NCBI GenBank assembly: GCA_022432975.1
Contig: CM039512.1
Location: 3,655,998-3,719,997, forward strand
Source of the DNA: Begonia masoniana
Taxonomy: Eukaryota; Streptophyta; Magnoliopsida; Cucurbitales; Begoniaceae
Length of the DNA: 64,000 nucleotides
Direction of reading: 5' to 3'
Shown: positions 10,761 through 23,775 of the stretch, in pieces
Layout of the letters: each line of letters starts with the position of its first letter
Position numbering within the stretch: the stretch's first letter is position 1
Notes under the pieces: generated by a model
What the model was told of the DNA's origin: nothing
Database searches by the model: none
The model's input: the letters and a program-made list of their open reading frames with translations, nothing else
Translations under genes and position numbers: made by a program

Positions 10761-12845
10761 GCTGCAAGCAGAAAAGGTAACATATATGGTTTTGTGTGTC
10801 ACTATTGCCAACGTCGTGGTCATATTCGCTCTAAATGCTTTACTTATCTTGCTGACTTAAGAATGGGTTCTGTTAGAAATGTCTCTTCTTATAGATTCCC
10901 TTATCAGAAATGGGTGAAGAAATCAAATGTGAAGTGTAATGTTACACATCTTTCACTAAAGGCAATCGGAACCAATGCATGGTATTTTGATAGCGGATGT
11001 TCTAGACATATGACAGGTGAAGAGAGATATTTGAAGGACATTATACCCGAATCTATGGAAAAAGTAACATTCGGCAACGGTGTCTCAACAGATGTCATTG
11101 GAAGGAGAACGCTGAATGTTCCTGGTCTACCAAAGTTGAGTAATGTTTTATTGGTAAATGGTCTGAAATCGAATCTAATCAGTATTAGCCAGCTCTGTGA
11201 TCAAGATTTGAATGTGCAATTCACACGAGAAAAATGTATGGTGTCTGATCAAAACAACGAGTGTGTTATTGAAGGAGTTAGATCATCAGACAATTGCTAT
11301 CTTATTTCATCCTCGTCTACATGCCTTCAATCAAGTATGGAAGACACTATTCTATGGCATAGAAAGTTGGGACATGTTAAATTTGGAATGTTGGAAAAGA
11401 TTATTTCAAACCAGATTTCAAATAATGAAGGCACTAGTGTTCCACCGGTGTCACAGAAAGTGTCTCAGGCGGTTTCTCAGGCAGTGTCACAGCTCAAACA
11501 GAGACAGTTGACGAAGTTGAAGTAACTACCTCCCACAACAAGCAACCATCCACACGTGTTCAGAAGACTTATCCTGCATATGAGGTTATTGGTGGCTTGA
11601 ATAATGGTATCCGAACCAGAGATAAGCCGTGGGTAAATTATCGTGAAATATTTCAAATGGATATGAAGAGTGCCTTTCTCAATGGCTTTCTTAATGAAGA
11701 AGTTTATGTTGTTCAACCAAAGGATTTTGAAGACCCTCATCATCCCGAGTATGTTTATAAATTGAAGAAGACGTTATATGGGATTAAACAAGCTCCTCGT
11801 GCATGGTATGAATAACTACCGCAATATTTATTATCCAAGGGATATGAGCGAGGGGGAGTAGATAAAACCTTTTTCATTCGCCGTGAAAAAGGTCAATTTT
11901 TACTCGCTCAAATTTATGTTGATGACAAAGTGTTTGGCTCGGTGTCACAGGCAATGGTGGATGAGTTTGTTGCTCAAATGACCGGCGAATTTGAGATGAG
12001 CATGGTTGGCGAACTCAATTATTTTCTTGGACTTCAAATTCAGCAAGAAAAGAATGGTATTTTTATTTCTCAAGCCAAATGTGCCAAGAATTTATTGAAG
12101 AAGTTTAAGCTTGAGAATGCACAACCGAGTAGAACACCCCCTGGGACACACGAGAAAATTTTCAAATACGAGAAGGGTATTACTGTTGATCCACGTTTAT
12201 ATAGAAGCGTGATTGAAAGTTTACTATATCTAACCGCCAGCCGACCAGATATTTGTTATAGCGTGGGTTTATGCGCTCGATTTCAAGCAAATCCGAAGGA
12301 GTCACACCTAGTGTCGGTTAAACGAATTCTAAAATATGTTAGTGGAACAACTGATTATGGCATCTGGTATTCTTTTGATTCTAATACAAATCTGGTGGGT
12401 TATTGTGAAGCTGACTGGGCAGGAAGTTCCGATGACCGAAAAAGCACTTCGGGTGGATGTTTTTATGTTGGACACAACTTGGCGTCATGGTTTAGTAAGA
12501 AGCAGAATTCTATTTCTCTATCTACTGCTGAGGCAGAATATATTGCAGCAGGTAGCAGCTGTACGCAGCTTCTTTGGATGAAACAAATGATGAAAGACTA
12601 TGGTGTCACATAGGGTGTCATGACCCACTACTGTGATAATTTGAGTGATATCAATATTTCTAAAAATCCTGTTCAGCATTCACGGACAAAACATATTGAT
12701 ATACGACATCATTTTATTTGATCTCTTGTGGAGGACAAAATTATTAATTTGGAGCATATGGTGACCGAAAAATAGATTGTCGATATTTTCACCAAGGCGT
12801 TGGGGTTTGAAGAGCTGAGATCTGCCCTAGGCCTCTGTGTTATGT
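10761..12845 (+). pseudogene. SIRE-like copia pol with two internal deletions (copia-1)
   Basis: Visible in order: knuckle [14 protein letters not shown], protease motif [11 protein letters not shown], pre-integrase [13 protein letters not shown], then a jump at about 11408 straight to NQISNNEGT, and a second jump at about 11655 into RT ([17 protein letters not shown]). Compared with 51919-55152, the whole integrase core (about 835 bp) and the RT N-terminus (about 350 bp) are missing. RT keeps YVDD (near 11920), and RNase H shows YCEADWAGS and [11 protein letters not shown]. Stops include the TAA after WYE, TAG at 12612 and several near the end. It cannot encode a working polymerase or integrase. 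Confidence 0.9.
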
Positions 12846-13339
12846 AAGCTGGTTATTGCTTTTATTTATTTAAAAAAAAAAATCGCCACTTGCATTAGGT
12901 GTTTGTTTTTATTTTTTTTGGCAATCTGTTGTGCCTTGCTCACCCTCTGCTGAAAGTGATCCTTCTTAATATTATGATGTTCTATGGAGCAACACCGTAT
13001 GTGACATGCGAAATTCTGACTATTCTCATGAAAATTTGGAAGTCTATTTTTAATGAAGTTTGGAGCATCATTATTATATTGGGTTTATTTCCCAACTTGC
13101 AGAGATCAGAATTATTCTTCAAAGATTCATTATACTGATTTATGGAAATTTGGTAGATTTTCGGATTTATTTTCTGAAAATTTACTAAAAATCTTGGATT
13201 CTCTTTATTCTGGGATTTGACGGATATTTATGAGAAGTTGAAGAGTTCAAGGGTTATTTGTTTGAATTCTTCCTTATTGTGATCAACGCACATCTGTGCT
13301 GCCATTAGGTTGATTCTGTGAAGTTTTCACTCAATTTTA
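12846..13339 (+). other. Spacer between copia-1 pol and ORF3
   Basis: T-rich internal sequence with no reading frame I can support. The same stretch, inverted, lies at about 51430-51918 in copia-3, so it is a regular part of this element family. Confidence 0.5.
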
Positions 13340-13927
13340 TCAAGTAAATTATTGATGTCACTGGTAGTGTCAGACGTGTGTGGTCTCATGGTAAAGATTT
13401 TTCTGCCTTGCAACTTACTGTCAAGTATGTTATCCTGCACAAGATTGCTATGAGAAACTGTCCTCTTACTGTTCTGAGAATTGATTATGAGTCATACCGA
13501 TTGCAAGAATAAATGGTTAGCTCATCCGCTTCTTTGTTTGAATTATAGTATTCTTTCTTCTCAACAAGCTGTGATTTGGATAAAAAGTTGTTGATAAGGA
13601 TAAGGAGGAGATTAAGAAAAGCTACAAGCTTCTGGCAAGTGATCAGGATAATGTTCTGGATGGTGTTCCTGAGGGTGTTCCAGCTCTCGATAATGTTTCT
13701 ATTTCCGACAATGCTTCGGATTCTGCATTGTTATCTTGTTTTATCGAGATACTTGAAGGTGAGATGAAATTTTTGAATGATCAGCAAATGGTAATCGAAG
13801 TTAGAAAATGAAAAGATAGTAGTTATTAGATACTTGATGACCTTGTCGGAAAAATGTCTGCTAAAGAAGTTGCTGGTGATATTTTCGAGAGAAATAAAGT
13901 TGCTAATGTAAAGAAATAGGTTAAGGA

Positions 13928-16415
13928 TGTAACGCCCCCGAACCCACCCTGGCTCGGAGCGCTACTTTGCTAACCAATCTCACGTTAAAAATCTAATTTA
14001 AAATAAGACTAGACTCACTAATGCCCCTTAATCCTAATCTATAAGCACCACGGCGTTCTTCCCAAAAATTTCGGCAAAGTAACACCTGAAAATGGCGCCT
14101 CCGAAATGCTAAATACCTGCACACAATTCAATTCCCAACCAAATCCAGAATACTCTACTCAATTATCTACTTAACCTTTCAACAGAATCTTCAAACAGTA
14201 GCAAGGAGAAACTAGAATACTAACATCCCTAAATGAAGAAAGTCCACAATACAGGGCGATACATCACCCTTAACTTAACTATATACAACGATAAACATTT
14301 ACAATAACCACCAAAATATTAAACCCCACATCTCCGACGACCATGGTCGATTCGCCCCGACAAATGCCCGCACCGGCACGCTCCATGCATCACCGACTGC
14401 TCCCAAGTCCTGACTGACTCACATAGCTCACCTGTACCTGCGTCGTTACCTACACCACAGAACACACACACACACGTAAGCTTACGCTTAGCAAGTAGGG
14501 AGTAACAAATAATAACAAGAAAAATGCACACCCTACCCTACTCTAACACCATAACACAACACCCCTCGACACGACAACTCAACACAAAGATACAACACCA
14601 CCCAATGCAACTCAACACCACAATGCAATGCAATCCTATCATATGCAGTTTCTACACACTCTGTTGTTTTCTTTTCGTTTCGGTTGCATTTATCTTTCAC
14701 TTTCAGGTGAATCAAGTAGGCACACGCCCCCACACAGTCCAGGACGGCCACGCCTTGATCCACGGAGCTAGACCGGAGGCACACGTCCCAACACAGTCCA
14801 GGACGGCCAACACGAATCTTCCCCAATCGATCGTAGAATCCTCATTGTGCACTTCAAGCACGAACAGGTCGAGGAATTCGTACTCACGACACATTACGTA
14901 CATTAACAGGGCATCTCGAATAGAATCCCTCGCGGGGTGCTCAACGAGCCACTTGCCCAACGAAGCTATTCTACTCGAGACCAAGTTGCAATCCATTCTT
15001 ATCTTTCATTACGTCATCCTCACCACTCAACCGTGCAAAACACGTGATTTCGTCAGTTAGAAAACAATGATGCATGTGTCAACCAAGATATGCAATACAA
15101 CACAATACAACGACTCAACGCAACAACACGACCACATAACACCACACGGCCAAACAATGCAACTCAAGACCAATCAACCAACCAGACAAGCAACTCTACG
15201 AAATCCCGAAGTAACATAATTAATTCAACGTAACACGAAGCAAAGCAATAACAAAGAAACCCTACCGTTCTCTGGTGTAGGCCCGAAGGCAAAAGAATAA
15301 CATTCACTACTTACCTGGCGTCCTAGCTCGCTGAGGGTACCCGATTACCTGTCCATCTACAGCTCGACCTACGATAAATATTCATCAAACCATTAAAATC
15401 AAGCCTACATCTACTAATTACTCTCAAACTCCTATTTCTAGCATAATCCAATGAAAGTCTAACTAAATGGGCCACCAATTTGGGTTCGGTAAAAACCGAC
15501 CCGAAACCTCAAACACGCGTAACTTTTGCGTCGGATATCGGAATCGAACGATTCCAGCGGCCACGTACTCCTCTAATAACCTATTTTAACCTGCCAAAAG
15601 GAATTTGAAAACAAACGACTCTAACTAGGTCAAATTCCAGTAAACCCGAATCTGCCCTTAAACCGGAAAATTTCCTTTTTCGATTTTTCATCAATTTTCA
15701 CTCAAATCCTCACCAATCGACCACCCTCACATCCAATTAGCCTAAACTAATCGAAATTCCAAGCCTACACACTCAAACCCGAAATGCCCCAAATCGGTTT
15801 TTACTGAAATTTGCCCAAATTGGGCTCCTCACAACCAGACGACTAAAGCCGGTCCAAGGGTCGACGAACCCACGCCGGAAACAACCCAAATCGGCCGGTG
15901 ATCGGAGCTCAATCGAGCTCGTCACCCTCGGCCTCGACAGAACCGAAAAGCAGGGCAAAAACAAAGAAAAACCGAACCTTACCGGGCGGTTCGTGCGCGG
16001 AGACAGGCCGGAAGCCCTGCATCGCCGCCGTCTGGCAGGAGAACGCCGGAGTTGCCGGTGCTCGGCTCGCCTCCGTCGCTCGCGTTCTCTCCCCCTCTCC
16101 CTGTCCTGCTCCTCGCGTCGTCGGGTTCGAACAACAACAGAATGAAATTCTGTTGTTGTTTTGTTTTATTTATTTTATTAATAATAATAATAATAATTAT
16201 AATAATTATAATTATAATTTCTATTAACATTCATACAAATTACACTTACCGTTTTACCCACTTGTGTTTTCTACCATTCGAATTTCGATAAATCTTGCTC
16301 TTACATTATAATCCACGGCTTACTTTCACAGAAAATATCCGAACCTAAATTAATTAAATAAAACAACCTATTTTATTTTCTTACCAACTTCCATAAAAAA
16401 AACCCGGGTGTTACA
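13928..16415 (-). mobile_element. Solo gypsy LTR A
   Basis: A 2488-bp element, ends TGTAACGCCC and GGGTGTTACA, flanked by a perfect 5-bp duplication AAGGA (13923-13927 and 16416-16420). It has no gag or pol. Ends, length and internal landmarks match LTR D and LTR F, which sit next to gypsy coding DNA, so it is a solo LTR left by recombination. Orientation (minus) is set by the splice-like motif described below. An A+T microsatellite of ATT/AAT type lies at about 16171-16219. It lacks the minisatellite block seen in the other copies. Confidence 0.88.
14450..15314 (-). other. Conserved intron-like segment in LTR A
   Basis: The minus strand reads CCAGGTAAGT at 15309-15318 and GTTCTGTGGTGTAGG at 14449-14463, giving a GT-AG segment of 865 nt. 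The 5' arm CCTACACCAGAGAAC (15267-15281) pairs with the 3' arm with one mismatch. The body contains repeated GTCCAGGACGGCC blocks. Confidence 0.55.
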
Positions 16416-17604
16416 AAGGAGATCAAAATTGTTGAACAGTCAAGAGTTTCAATTGATGTCACAGGGGGTGTCAGACGCATCTGGTCCTATGGAAAAGATT
16501 TTCCAGCTTCACAACTTACAGTAAAAGTATGTAATTCTGCACAAAATAGCCATGAGAAACTGGATGCCTAAATCTCATGGAACTGGAGTGAACAAGACAA
16601 TGATAGCATTACTATTCAAAATTGGAAATTCAATATCTTTTGATTTTGGAAAGCTTTTATATGACCAAATAATGAAGCATGAAGACGGCAAGAATACACG
16701 GTTAGCTCTCCCATTTCCCTCTCTTATATATGGAGTTTTGTCTGCTCAATTGTCTATCATCAGCGAGAATGAAGTTTTATATGATGAAAAAGTGGAAATT
16801 CGAATTAGTTACAAACTACGAATGGGGGAACACATAGATGATTTAGAAGGTTTTGTTGAAGGTCTGTCAATCTCTGAGTCCAGAACGGATCAAGCTCTCC
16901 TGGTTAGATTTGTAACGTTTTAAGTGGATATGTCGAAATCTCTAAGCATTCAAATTTTGAGCTTGAAAAACAGAAATATGTGATTTTTGAACTCCTAAAT
17001 GATATTTATAAGAAAAACCCGCATATGGATTCCTCGGGTTCACACTTCAAGTCAGATGAAAGAGCTGCTCCATCCGATGTTATGTAAGGAGGTTCCAGAA
17101 AATTTTGATGTTCAGCACTGATTTCTACAATTATGATTGTCTCTTCAATACTTCTATTTGTGGAATACTATTGACCAATTTGTCTGGCTCTGACATTTTT
17201 CTCTATGGATAATCTGATGCATATAGATATTATTCTCCTTAGTTTGGCTATTTCTTTGAGGTACTGATATGACGACTCTGGTACTTATCTGGATGTTATA
17301 GTTTCTGTGATATTAGTTATTTCCCTATGGTGATCATATGATGATTCTGGCGATTATATGATGATGTTATTTCTATGAGGTGATTATGATGTTTTTATGG
17401 TAATTAATCTTCTCTTATATATATTTTTGTCTTTTTATGGCAAAAAAGGGGAGTATGGAGTATGCGGAGTATGCTCTAATACCATATTTTTGATATGATG
17501 ATTAGTGATATATTTTTATAATGATTGAAGCCACGATTCAGGGGAGTTACTTTCAGGGGGAGTTATTGAAATTCAGAGTTATATTGATTTTGCCAAAAAA
17601 TGCC

Positions 17605-17616
17605 AAAGGGGGAGAT
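17605..17616 (+). promoter_or_regulatory. Polypurine tract of copia-1
   Basis: AAAGGGGGAGAT directly precedes the 3' LTR start TGTAAATGC. It is the plus-strand priming site expected there. Confidence 0.8.
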
Positions 17617-19084
17617 TGTAAATGCAAAGATATTGCATATAAGTTGGCATTGATTTTTTGGCATTGATTTTTTGGCAATATATACATATTTATGGAGATA
17701 ATATGTTTTTTCCAAATTGATAATTTATTTCTTGGTGATCAAGAAATATTGCATTCTGATTATTGAATGGCTTCATATTAGTAATCATAAAGATTCTGTA
17801 GAAAAGAAAAATAAGGAAACAAAATTATTAGGAAAGTTATTGAAAAAGCTAAAGGCACTTGCTTTTTGGAAAAGTTTGTTTTGGTAAGCCGATTTGATGG
17901 AGATTTGGTGAAATCTGTTGGGCTTCGAGTTACCATGAATAATGGAATGCTTTCCTAATTTTTTGGACGAATATCCGAGTTGTTAGAGATATTTTCCTAA
18001 AGTGTCACATGTGGTGTCACTCAACCGATTTGTTGAGATTTAGTTTCTTTATTCCTTGCGGCGGTTAATCTAATTTGGTAACTGAATTAAATCAAAGATA
18101 TGAGAGTTACCAATGATATTTGAGCTTTAGTTTCTGTGGAAGTTACTGACAGATTTATTCCTAAATATTTGGAAAGTTGATTTTAAGATAGAAATAATAT
18201 TTTGGAAGCCGATCTGTATTTTGTGGTGTTGTTAAGCTTGATACGAGATCACAACACTGTTAGGAATTGTTCCTAATATTTTGGGATTCGTTTCAGATCT
18301 GTTTGCATGGACTTTCCATAAATGTCGCACAGGGTGTCGCAGTCCGATTTTCATGGGATTCAGTTTTTCTTATTTTGTGCGATTTTTTTAGAGAGAATAT
18401 TTGATGCACAGTATATTATGCATTCTGGCTGAACAGTTGAAGGTACCGAAGCCATTATTCTTGAGAGCTAAAAGTCTTTATTCTTTGGGGCGATTTTATT
18501 CTACACCGACGATTACGTGTGTCCAGCAATTGTTAATCCTTTCATTCACACTTCTGTGAGTCGTCGGTGATTGTTCTTCAGACGACTGAGTTTTGATTTT
18601 CACGAGAGAAGGTTTCTTCGTTTTCCAAGCCGTCGCTTTTCTTTCACTCCCTATGTTTCTGTGTATGGGTTTGTAATTGTTTTACTGTTAGTGGTATTAC
18701 ACACTTACACGCAAGTACACGTGTCGCTAACGAAGTAATGAGTAAGTAAAGTATCGATCCCACGAGGATATTGTTAACTATGTTTAAATTCATTATAAAA
18801 ATCTTATAAAAATATTAAAATAATAAATGAAAATAAATAGAAACAAAATCAGAATGACGATGCAATAAAAGACAGCGAAATAAACTAAATTAAATCGATG
18901 AATAGAAGCCTTGGCTATGATAAATTTCTTCGTTACGATAATTTTACTACCGATACTTTGGTAATGCTGTAACAACCCCAGTTGGAGTCGCCACGTAATT
19001 CATAACTTAACTTCTTAATCATTTTGTTCTTACTTTCTGCACCTTATTCATTATTAGTGTTATTATTTTTTTTTCTCAAAACAT

Positions 19085-19760
19085 CTCTTAGACTGCATCT
19101 ACCGACAGGGTAACAAACTCACATCGACCGATGATCACGTGCCCGCCACGCGACACATCTATTTCCATCCAGTAGTAGACATCTACCGGTGGTCACGGGC
19201 ATTGCACGTGTCTATTTAAAAACATCGCCCTGTCTCGAAACATCCACCACTAAATATTCATATTTACACTACGTCGACCGGTGGTCATGTGTGTCTCACG
19301 TGACCAATTAATACATTACTCAAGCACTAAACGACAAGAAAATGCTCATATCGCCCGGTGATAAACACACTTCAATCCTCACATCACCCGGGCGCTAGAC
19401 GACAAAATACCCATATCATCTGGTACTTAAAATATGCTACATCGCTCGGTCACTAGACGACAAAACTACACTTACATCCTCCGGTATTTGAAATACACTA
19501 CATCGCCCAGTCACTAGACGACAAAACTATATTTACATCTTCCGATATTTGAAATACACTACATCGCCCGGTCACCAGACGACAAAACTACATTTACATC
19601 ATCCGGTGAGTAAATTCATGACATCAGCCGGACATCAGCCGATAGCAAACGCGTTACATCTACCGGCGAACAGTGAATAACACCTCCACCGATAGACCAC
19701 ACTTTAACTCCTTAACTATATCTATCGACAGAGATCATCTACCGGTAGACATGATTTTCA
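19085..19760 (-). repeat. Minisatellite-like block in LTR B
   Basis: Imperfect units of roughly 60 bp repeat the motif CACTAGACGACAAAACTA followed by CATCNTCCGGTATTTGAAA. At least four clear units lie between 19430 and 19620, with more degenerate ones on both sides. Confidence 0.75.
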
Positions 19761-20095
19761 CAGACTTCAAACCCCATTGACATAACAATCATATGAATGA
19801 AGATCAGAGACTCATCCAGAATATATATAGCGGAAGACTTAAACAACAGATCATTTAATAATCCTTATAATCATTTCCAAACTCAGTGGTCAACCAGACA
19901 ATTTCAAAAGCTCAATGTTATAAGATAATTCATCCTACTTAAACTACCATATTCATGATCATAAATGAAATCATAAGAACATTAACCAGAGGTCTCATTC
20001 GCCATCCAGCCACAGAATTGCACCCTGATCACCTTCCAGCAACCAAACTTAAACATCTTCATTAGCTTTGGAATCCTCACCTGATATCTCGTCAC

Positions 20096-20708
20096 CTACA
20101 TCATAAGATTTAAACTATAAGCCTAATGCTTAGTCAGGAATGCAATACTATCATGTATACGTGAATGCATAGTTGCAAGAAAATCATAATCATGTTCTTT
20201 CATGCTCTTTTCTTGTTTCATAATCGTGTTCTTATTCATCACTTTCATCATATGGATTAAGGGAGGATTTGTGTCGAAAAAGGGGGTTGACAATGATTGT
20301 GATCATATCCCCTTTCGGGTCGTTTTCATGGTCCCTCTTTGGACTGTGACATACGTCAAACCGTCCCCAACCCTCACTTAATCCTGTTGTATGGGATCGT
20401 ATTCATATTCATTCACATATCTTGTTCATGGGGAAAACATGCTCATAAATCATTTTCATATGTTTGAGAAGTAAATCATGATGCATGACATGAATGTTCT
20501 TAAATCATCAGACTATGGAAATCTTCATACTAGACAGTTGACTTCATAGACTCTAACAGAACATCACATAACATAGTTCTCAGACACCCGTAAATCATTC
20601 AAGTGCAAACCATCTTACTGACTTAAAACAAACATCAAGCACATAACTAATTCAGTACTCTTAAGATGTAGGGCCCTAGTGGCCGGAAATCTTAATACAT
20701 TCACTTAC
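20096..20708 (-). other. Conserved intron-like segment in LTR B
   Basis: The minus strand gives CCAGGTAAGTGA at the 5' side and TCTTATGATGTAGG at 20095-20108, a GT-AG span of 613 nt. The 5' arm CCTACATCTTAAGA (20659-20672) pairs with the 3' arm with one mismatch. Confidence 0.55.
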
Positions 20709-23102
20709 CTGGCTTCCTTAGCAAATTCGTGTACTACATCTCAAACCTCTTCACCTGACGTCATTTCACATTTCAGAGTTAATATAGATCCTAAATATTC
20801 TGAAATCAAAGCTAGAAAGTCCTAACTAAATGTCATCCTAAAATCTGCAGTTAAAGTCATTCCCGAATCCCTTAGTCTGGTTCTCTGTGTGTGTCTGAAA
20901 TCCTAAGACCGCAATAGCTAGGTTCAACTAACGATTAATAAAAGTCTAGAATCGATTCGGAAATGACATTGCTAAATCCAGAATATAAATGTTACTAAAG
21001 CTACTCGGCCATTGGAGAAACCAAACTCCCACACCAAGCTGAAAAACAGAGCTTAACAACTAACTAACAACTACATTGTCTAACTCATACCTCGAGCGTA
21101 GAGTATCTAAGAAATGGCAAGGGAACTGGTCGTCGAAGGAAGGATAACTGGCAGGCAGAGAGCGAGAGCTCGGGAGAGAAAATCGCTGAAAGGGGAATGT
21201 CGGCTACAGTGGGGTTTAAGTGAGGTTTAAGGTTTTCCATTTTCTTTTTATATCAAATAGAATCCCTCTTAATTACAACCCTGCCACCCAACATAGTTTC
21301 ACACAACTTGTAAAAAAAATATGTCTTGACATTAAATTTAAAATCATAAAGGTTAATAAAAGGGTGACAATCAAAATGGTTAAGAAAATCACCTGGCCGA
21401 AATTGCCGGGTGTTACAAATGCTCTGCAGCATTATCTATGAACAGCAAGAATTAAATAGTTCTAGGATTCTTTCAAATTACCTAGGTAAATTTAATTTAG
21501 AATTTCTTTCAACCTTGAAGGAATGTAACTAATATTGAATTTCCTAATTGCCCCATTCTTATTGCCAATCGAATTAATGCTGACCACGTTGTAACAATTT
21601 AATCAAATTAATTATTCGTGCATCTAACAATTTATATTTATCTATCGATATAATATAAACATGAATCGCTAACCTATCTATCGATATGATCTGACTTAGC
21701 AATGAATATCACAAATAATTGTTCAATAAACAATTGCATAACAAAACCAAAATCGTAGCAAAAACCGTAACGAATACTCTTGTCCTAACCAAGAAATAGA
21801 GTTTAGCCTAAAATCATGATAGCAATTCTAAATAAAATTCAAGTTTTCAATAACATAAAAGTAAAAATAAAGAAGGAGAAGATCAAAAGATGGATCCATT
21901 CATCGGGTTCTTTTTCCTCTGTTCAGAGCTCGCCAAAATATCCTCCTTCTCGCTAGGAAAATTGCCGCCCAAAATAATAATACCCATCTGTTTCTATATT
22001 CTCTCCCCTTTTTGTGTAGCAAATCTTCTCTCTCCTCCATTATGTGGGTCCACCTCATTTTCTCTTCTAGAATGGCCTTGTTCCATGTAACACCCGAGAG
22101 TTTCCTATAACGAACATATGTCCTAGAATAGACGGTTAGGAGGGTTTATTGTTAAAGGAGAAAGGGATTAACAAAAGAAGAGAAAGGGGTTTGACAATTC
22201 AACATAAAAGTTAACAACCAATAGGAATTTTTGTGAAGGAAATAATTAAATAAAATAATTGAATAAAAAGTGGGGGGAAACTAAATGCATATCACGTTGG
22301 AGATTGGGAGAAGTTAAGTGTGAATATAGTGGGTTTAATTGCAATTTTAAAAAGTATGGTGGAGGTAATGAAAAAGTGGAAAAATATTTAGGTTAAAATT
22401 AGGTTTTTCTTCATTTTTCTTCCTCATTTCGGTTCTCTTCTCCACGAAATTTCCAGCCACCATTGAAGCCCTTCAAGTCCTTCCATACCTCAAGGTTTTT
22501 CAAGATTTAAGGTTAGTTTTGTTGGGTTTTTAAGTTTTATACGTTAAGGGGTTGTTTTTAGAGGTTTTAGGGTATTTTTGGTGAAGATTGTGTAGGGTTT
22601 GAAAACCCTAATTAGTGAAGTCCGAAAATTGAGTTTAGATTCTTGATTTCTTTCCCAAATTGATGATTTAGTTGTTGGATGAATGGGTTTAGGTGGTTTT
22701 TGGAAAGAAATTAAAGATTTGAAGTAAGTTTGGAAAATTGTTTTTTTTCAATTAAGGTGACCGATTCTGTTTGCTGGAATTCGGGTTGGCCATGGAATTT
22801 ATTTGGTTAATTTGAGTGTTTCAATGGATAGTAGACGTGTAGAGGTTTCCGAATTGGGGTGGCACATCAAAATCCGTTGAAAAATGAGAAAGTTATGACC
22901 ATTTGAAGTTTGACGGTCAAAAATGGTATAAAAATCGGGTTTTGTGTTTTGGGGAATGAATTGTGTTATAGTTTTAGTTAGTTTAGGTTAAGAATTTTCT
23001 TAGAGTTCGTGAGTAAATTACTAAGTTGAGTTTTCGTGATTTTAGGTCATCGAGCGTGTACTTTGGTTGGACGAAGTGACAGCACGTTTTTGGGGCAGCC
23101 AG

Positions 23103-23775
23103 GTAAGTAGTGGATGAGTGTTTGTTGCCTTCGGGCCTACACCATAGAACGGTAGGGATTGTTTGTTTGTTTGTTATGTTTTGCTTTGTGTCATGCATTG
23201 TGTGTCATGCATCATTGTTTTCTAACTGACGAAATCACGTGTTTTGCATATTTGAGTGGTGAGGATGACGTAATGAAAGATAAGAATTGATTGCAACTTG
23301 GTCTCGAGTAGAATGGCTTTGTCAGGCAAGTGGCTCGTTGAGCACCCCGCGAGGGATTTTATTCGAGATGCCCTGCTAATGTACGTAATATGTCATGAGT
23401 ATGAATGCCTCGACCTGCTCGTGCTGATAAGCACAGACCTGCTCGTGCTGTTAAGCACAGACCTGCTCGTGCCGGAAGGCACACTGGGGCATTCTACGAT
23501 CGACTAAAAGGGGATTTGGTTGGCCGTCCTGGACTGTGTTGGGACGTGTGCCTCCGGTCTAGCTCCGTGGATCAAGGCGTGGCCGTCCTGGACTGTGTGG
23601 GGGCGTGTGCCTACTTGATTCACCTGAAAGTGAAAGATAAATGCAACCGAAACGAAAAGAAAACAACAGAGTGTGTAGAAACTTCATGTTAGGGTTGAGT
23701 CGAGCATTTAGTATGTTATTGTGCATTTCCCTACTTGCTAAGCATTAGACTTACGTTTTGTGTTCTGTGGTGTAG
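23103..23775 (+). other. Conserved intron-like segment in LTR C
   Basis: CCAGGTAAGT at 23099-23108 and GTTCTGTGGTGTAGG at 23762-23776 define a GT-AG span of 673 nt. The 5' arm CCTACACCATAGAAC (23136-23150) pairs with the 3' arm with one G-U wobble. The body holds three copies of GACCTGCTCGTGC, each followed by a short complementary stretch (around 23409-23480). Confidence 0.55.

Larger units (their letters stand above)
13340..17088 (+). pseudogene. Third ORF of SIRE-like copia-1, duplicated domain, split by LTR A
   Basis: After pol lies a decayed ORF in two parts (13340-13927 and 16416-17088), separated by a solo gypsy LTR with an AAGGA target duplication. The best open part, 16552-16923, reads KHEDGKNTRLALPFPSLIYG, which resembles the putative plant transposon protein domain (PF20167-like) by its FPSLI motif. 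The first part holds a diverged copy of the same unit: IDVTGSVRR matches IDVTGGVRR, and EIRKSYKL matches EIRISYKL. The ORF ends near 17085 with PSDVM then a stop. SIRE-type elements often carry an extra 3' ORF, sometimes called env-like. No transmembrane segment is seen here and the function is unknown. Confidence 0.6.
18968..21417 (-). mobile_element. Solo gypsy LTR B
   Basis: A 2450-bp element, ends TGTAACAACCCC and CCGGGTGTTACA, with a perfect AATGC duplication at 18963-18967 and 21418-21422. The sequence has diverged strongly from the other copies but keeps the terminal motif, the splice-like signals and a minisatellite block in the same relative place. It has no coding sequence. Confidence 0.87.

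Noticed and set aside
14712..14996. Open frame in LTR A similar to one at 23298-23507 in LTR C (WLVEHPARD motif)
   Set aside because: The similarity is explained by shared LTR sequence inside the intron-like segment. The frames diverge downstream, and no sister LTR of group E-G has it.
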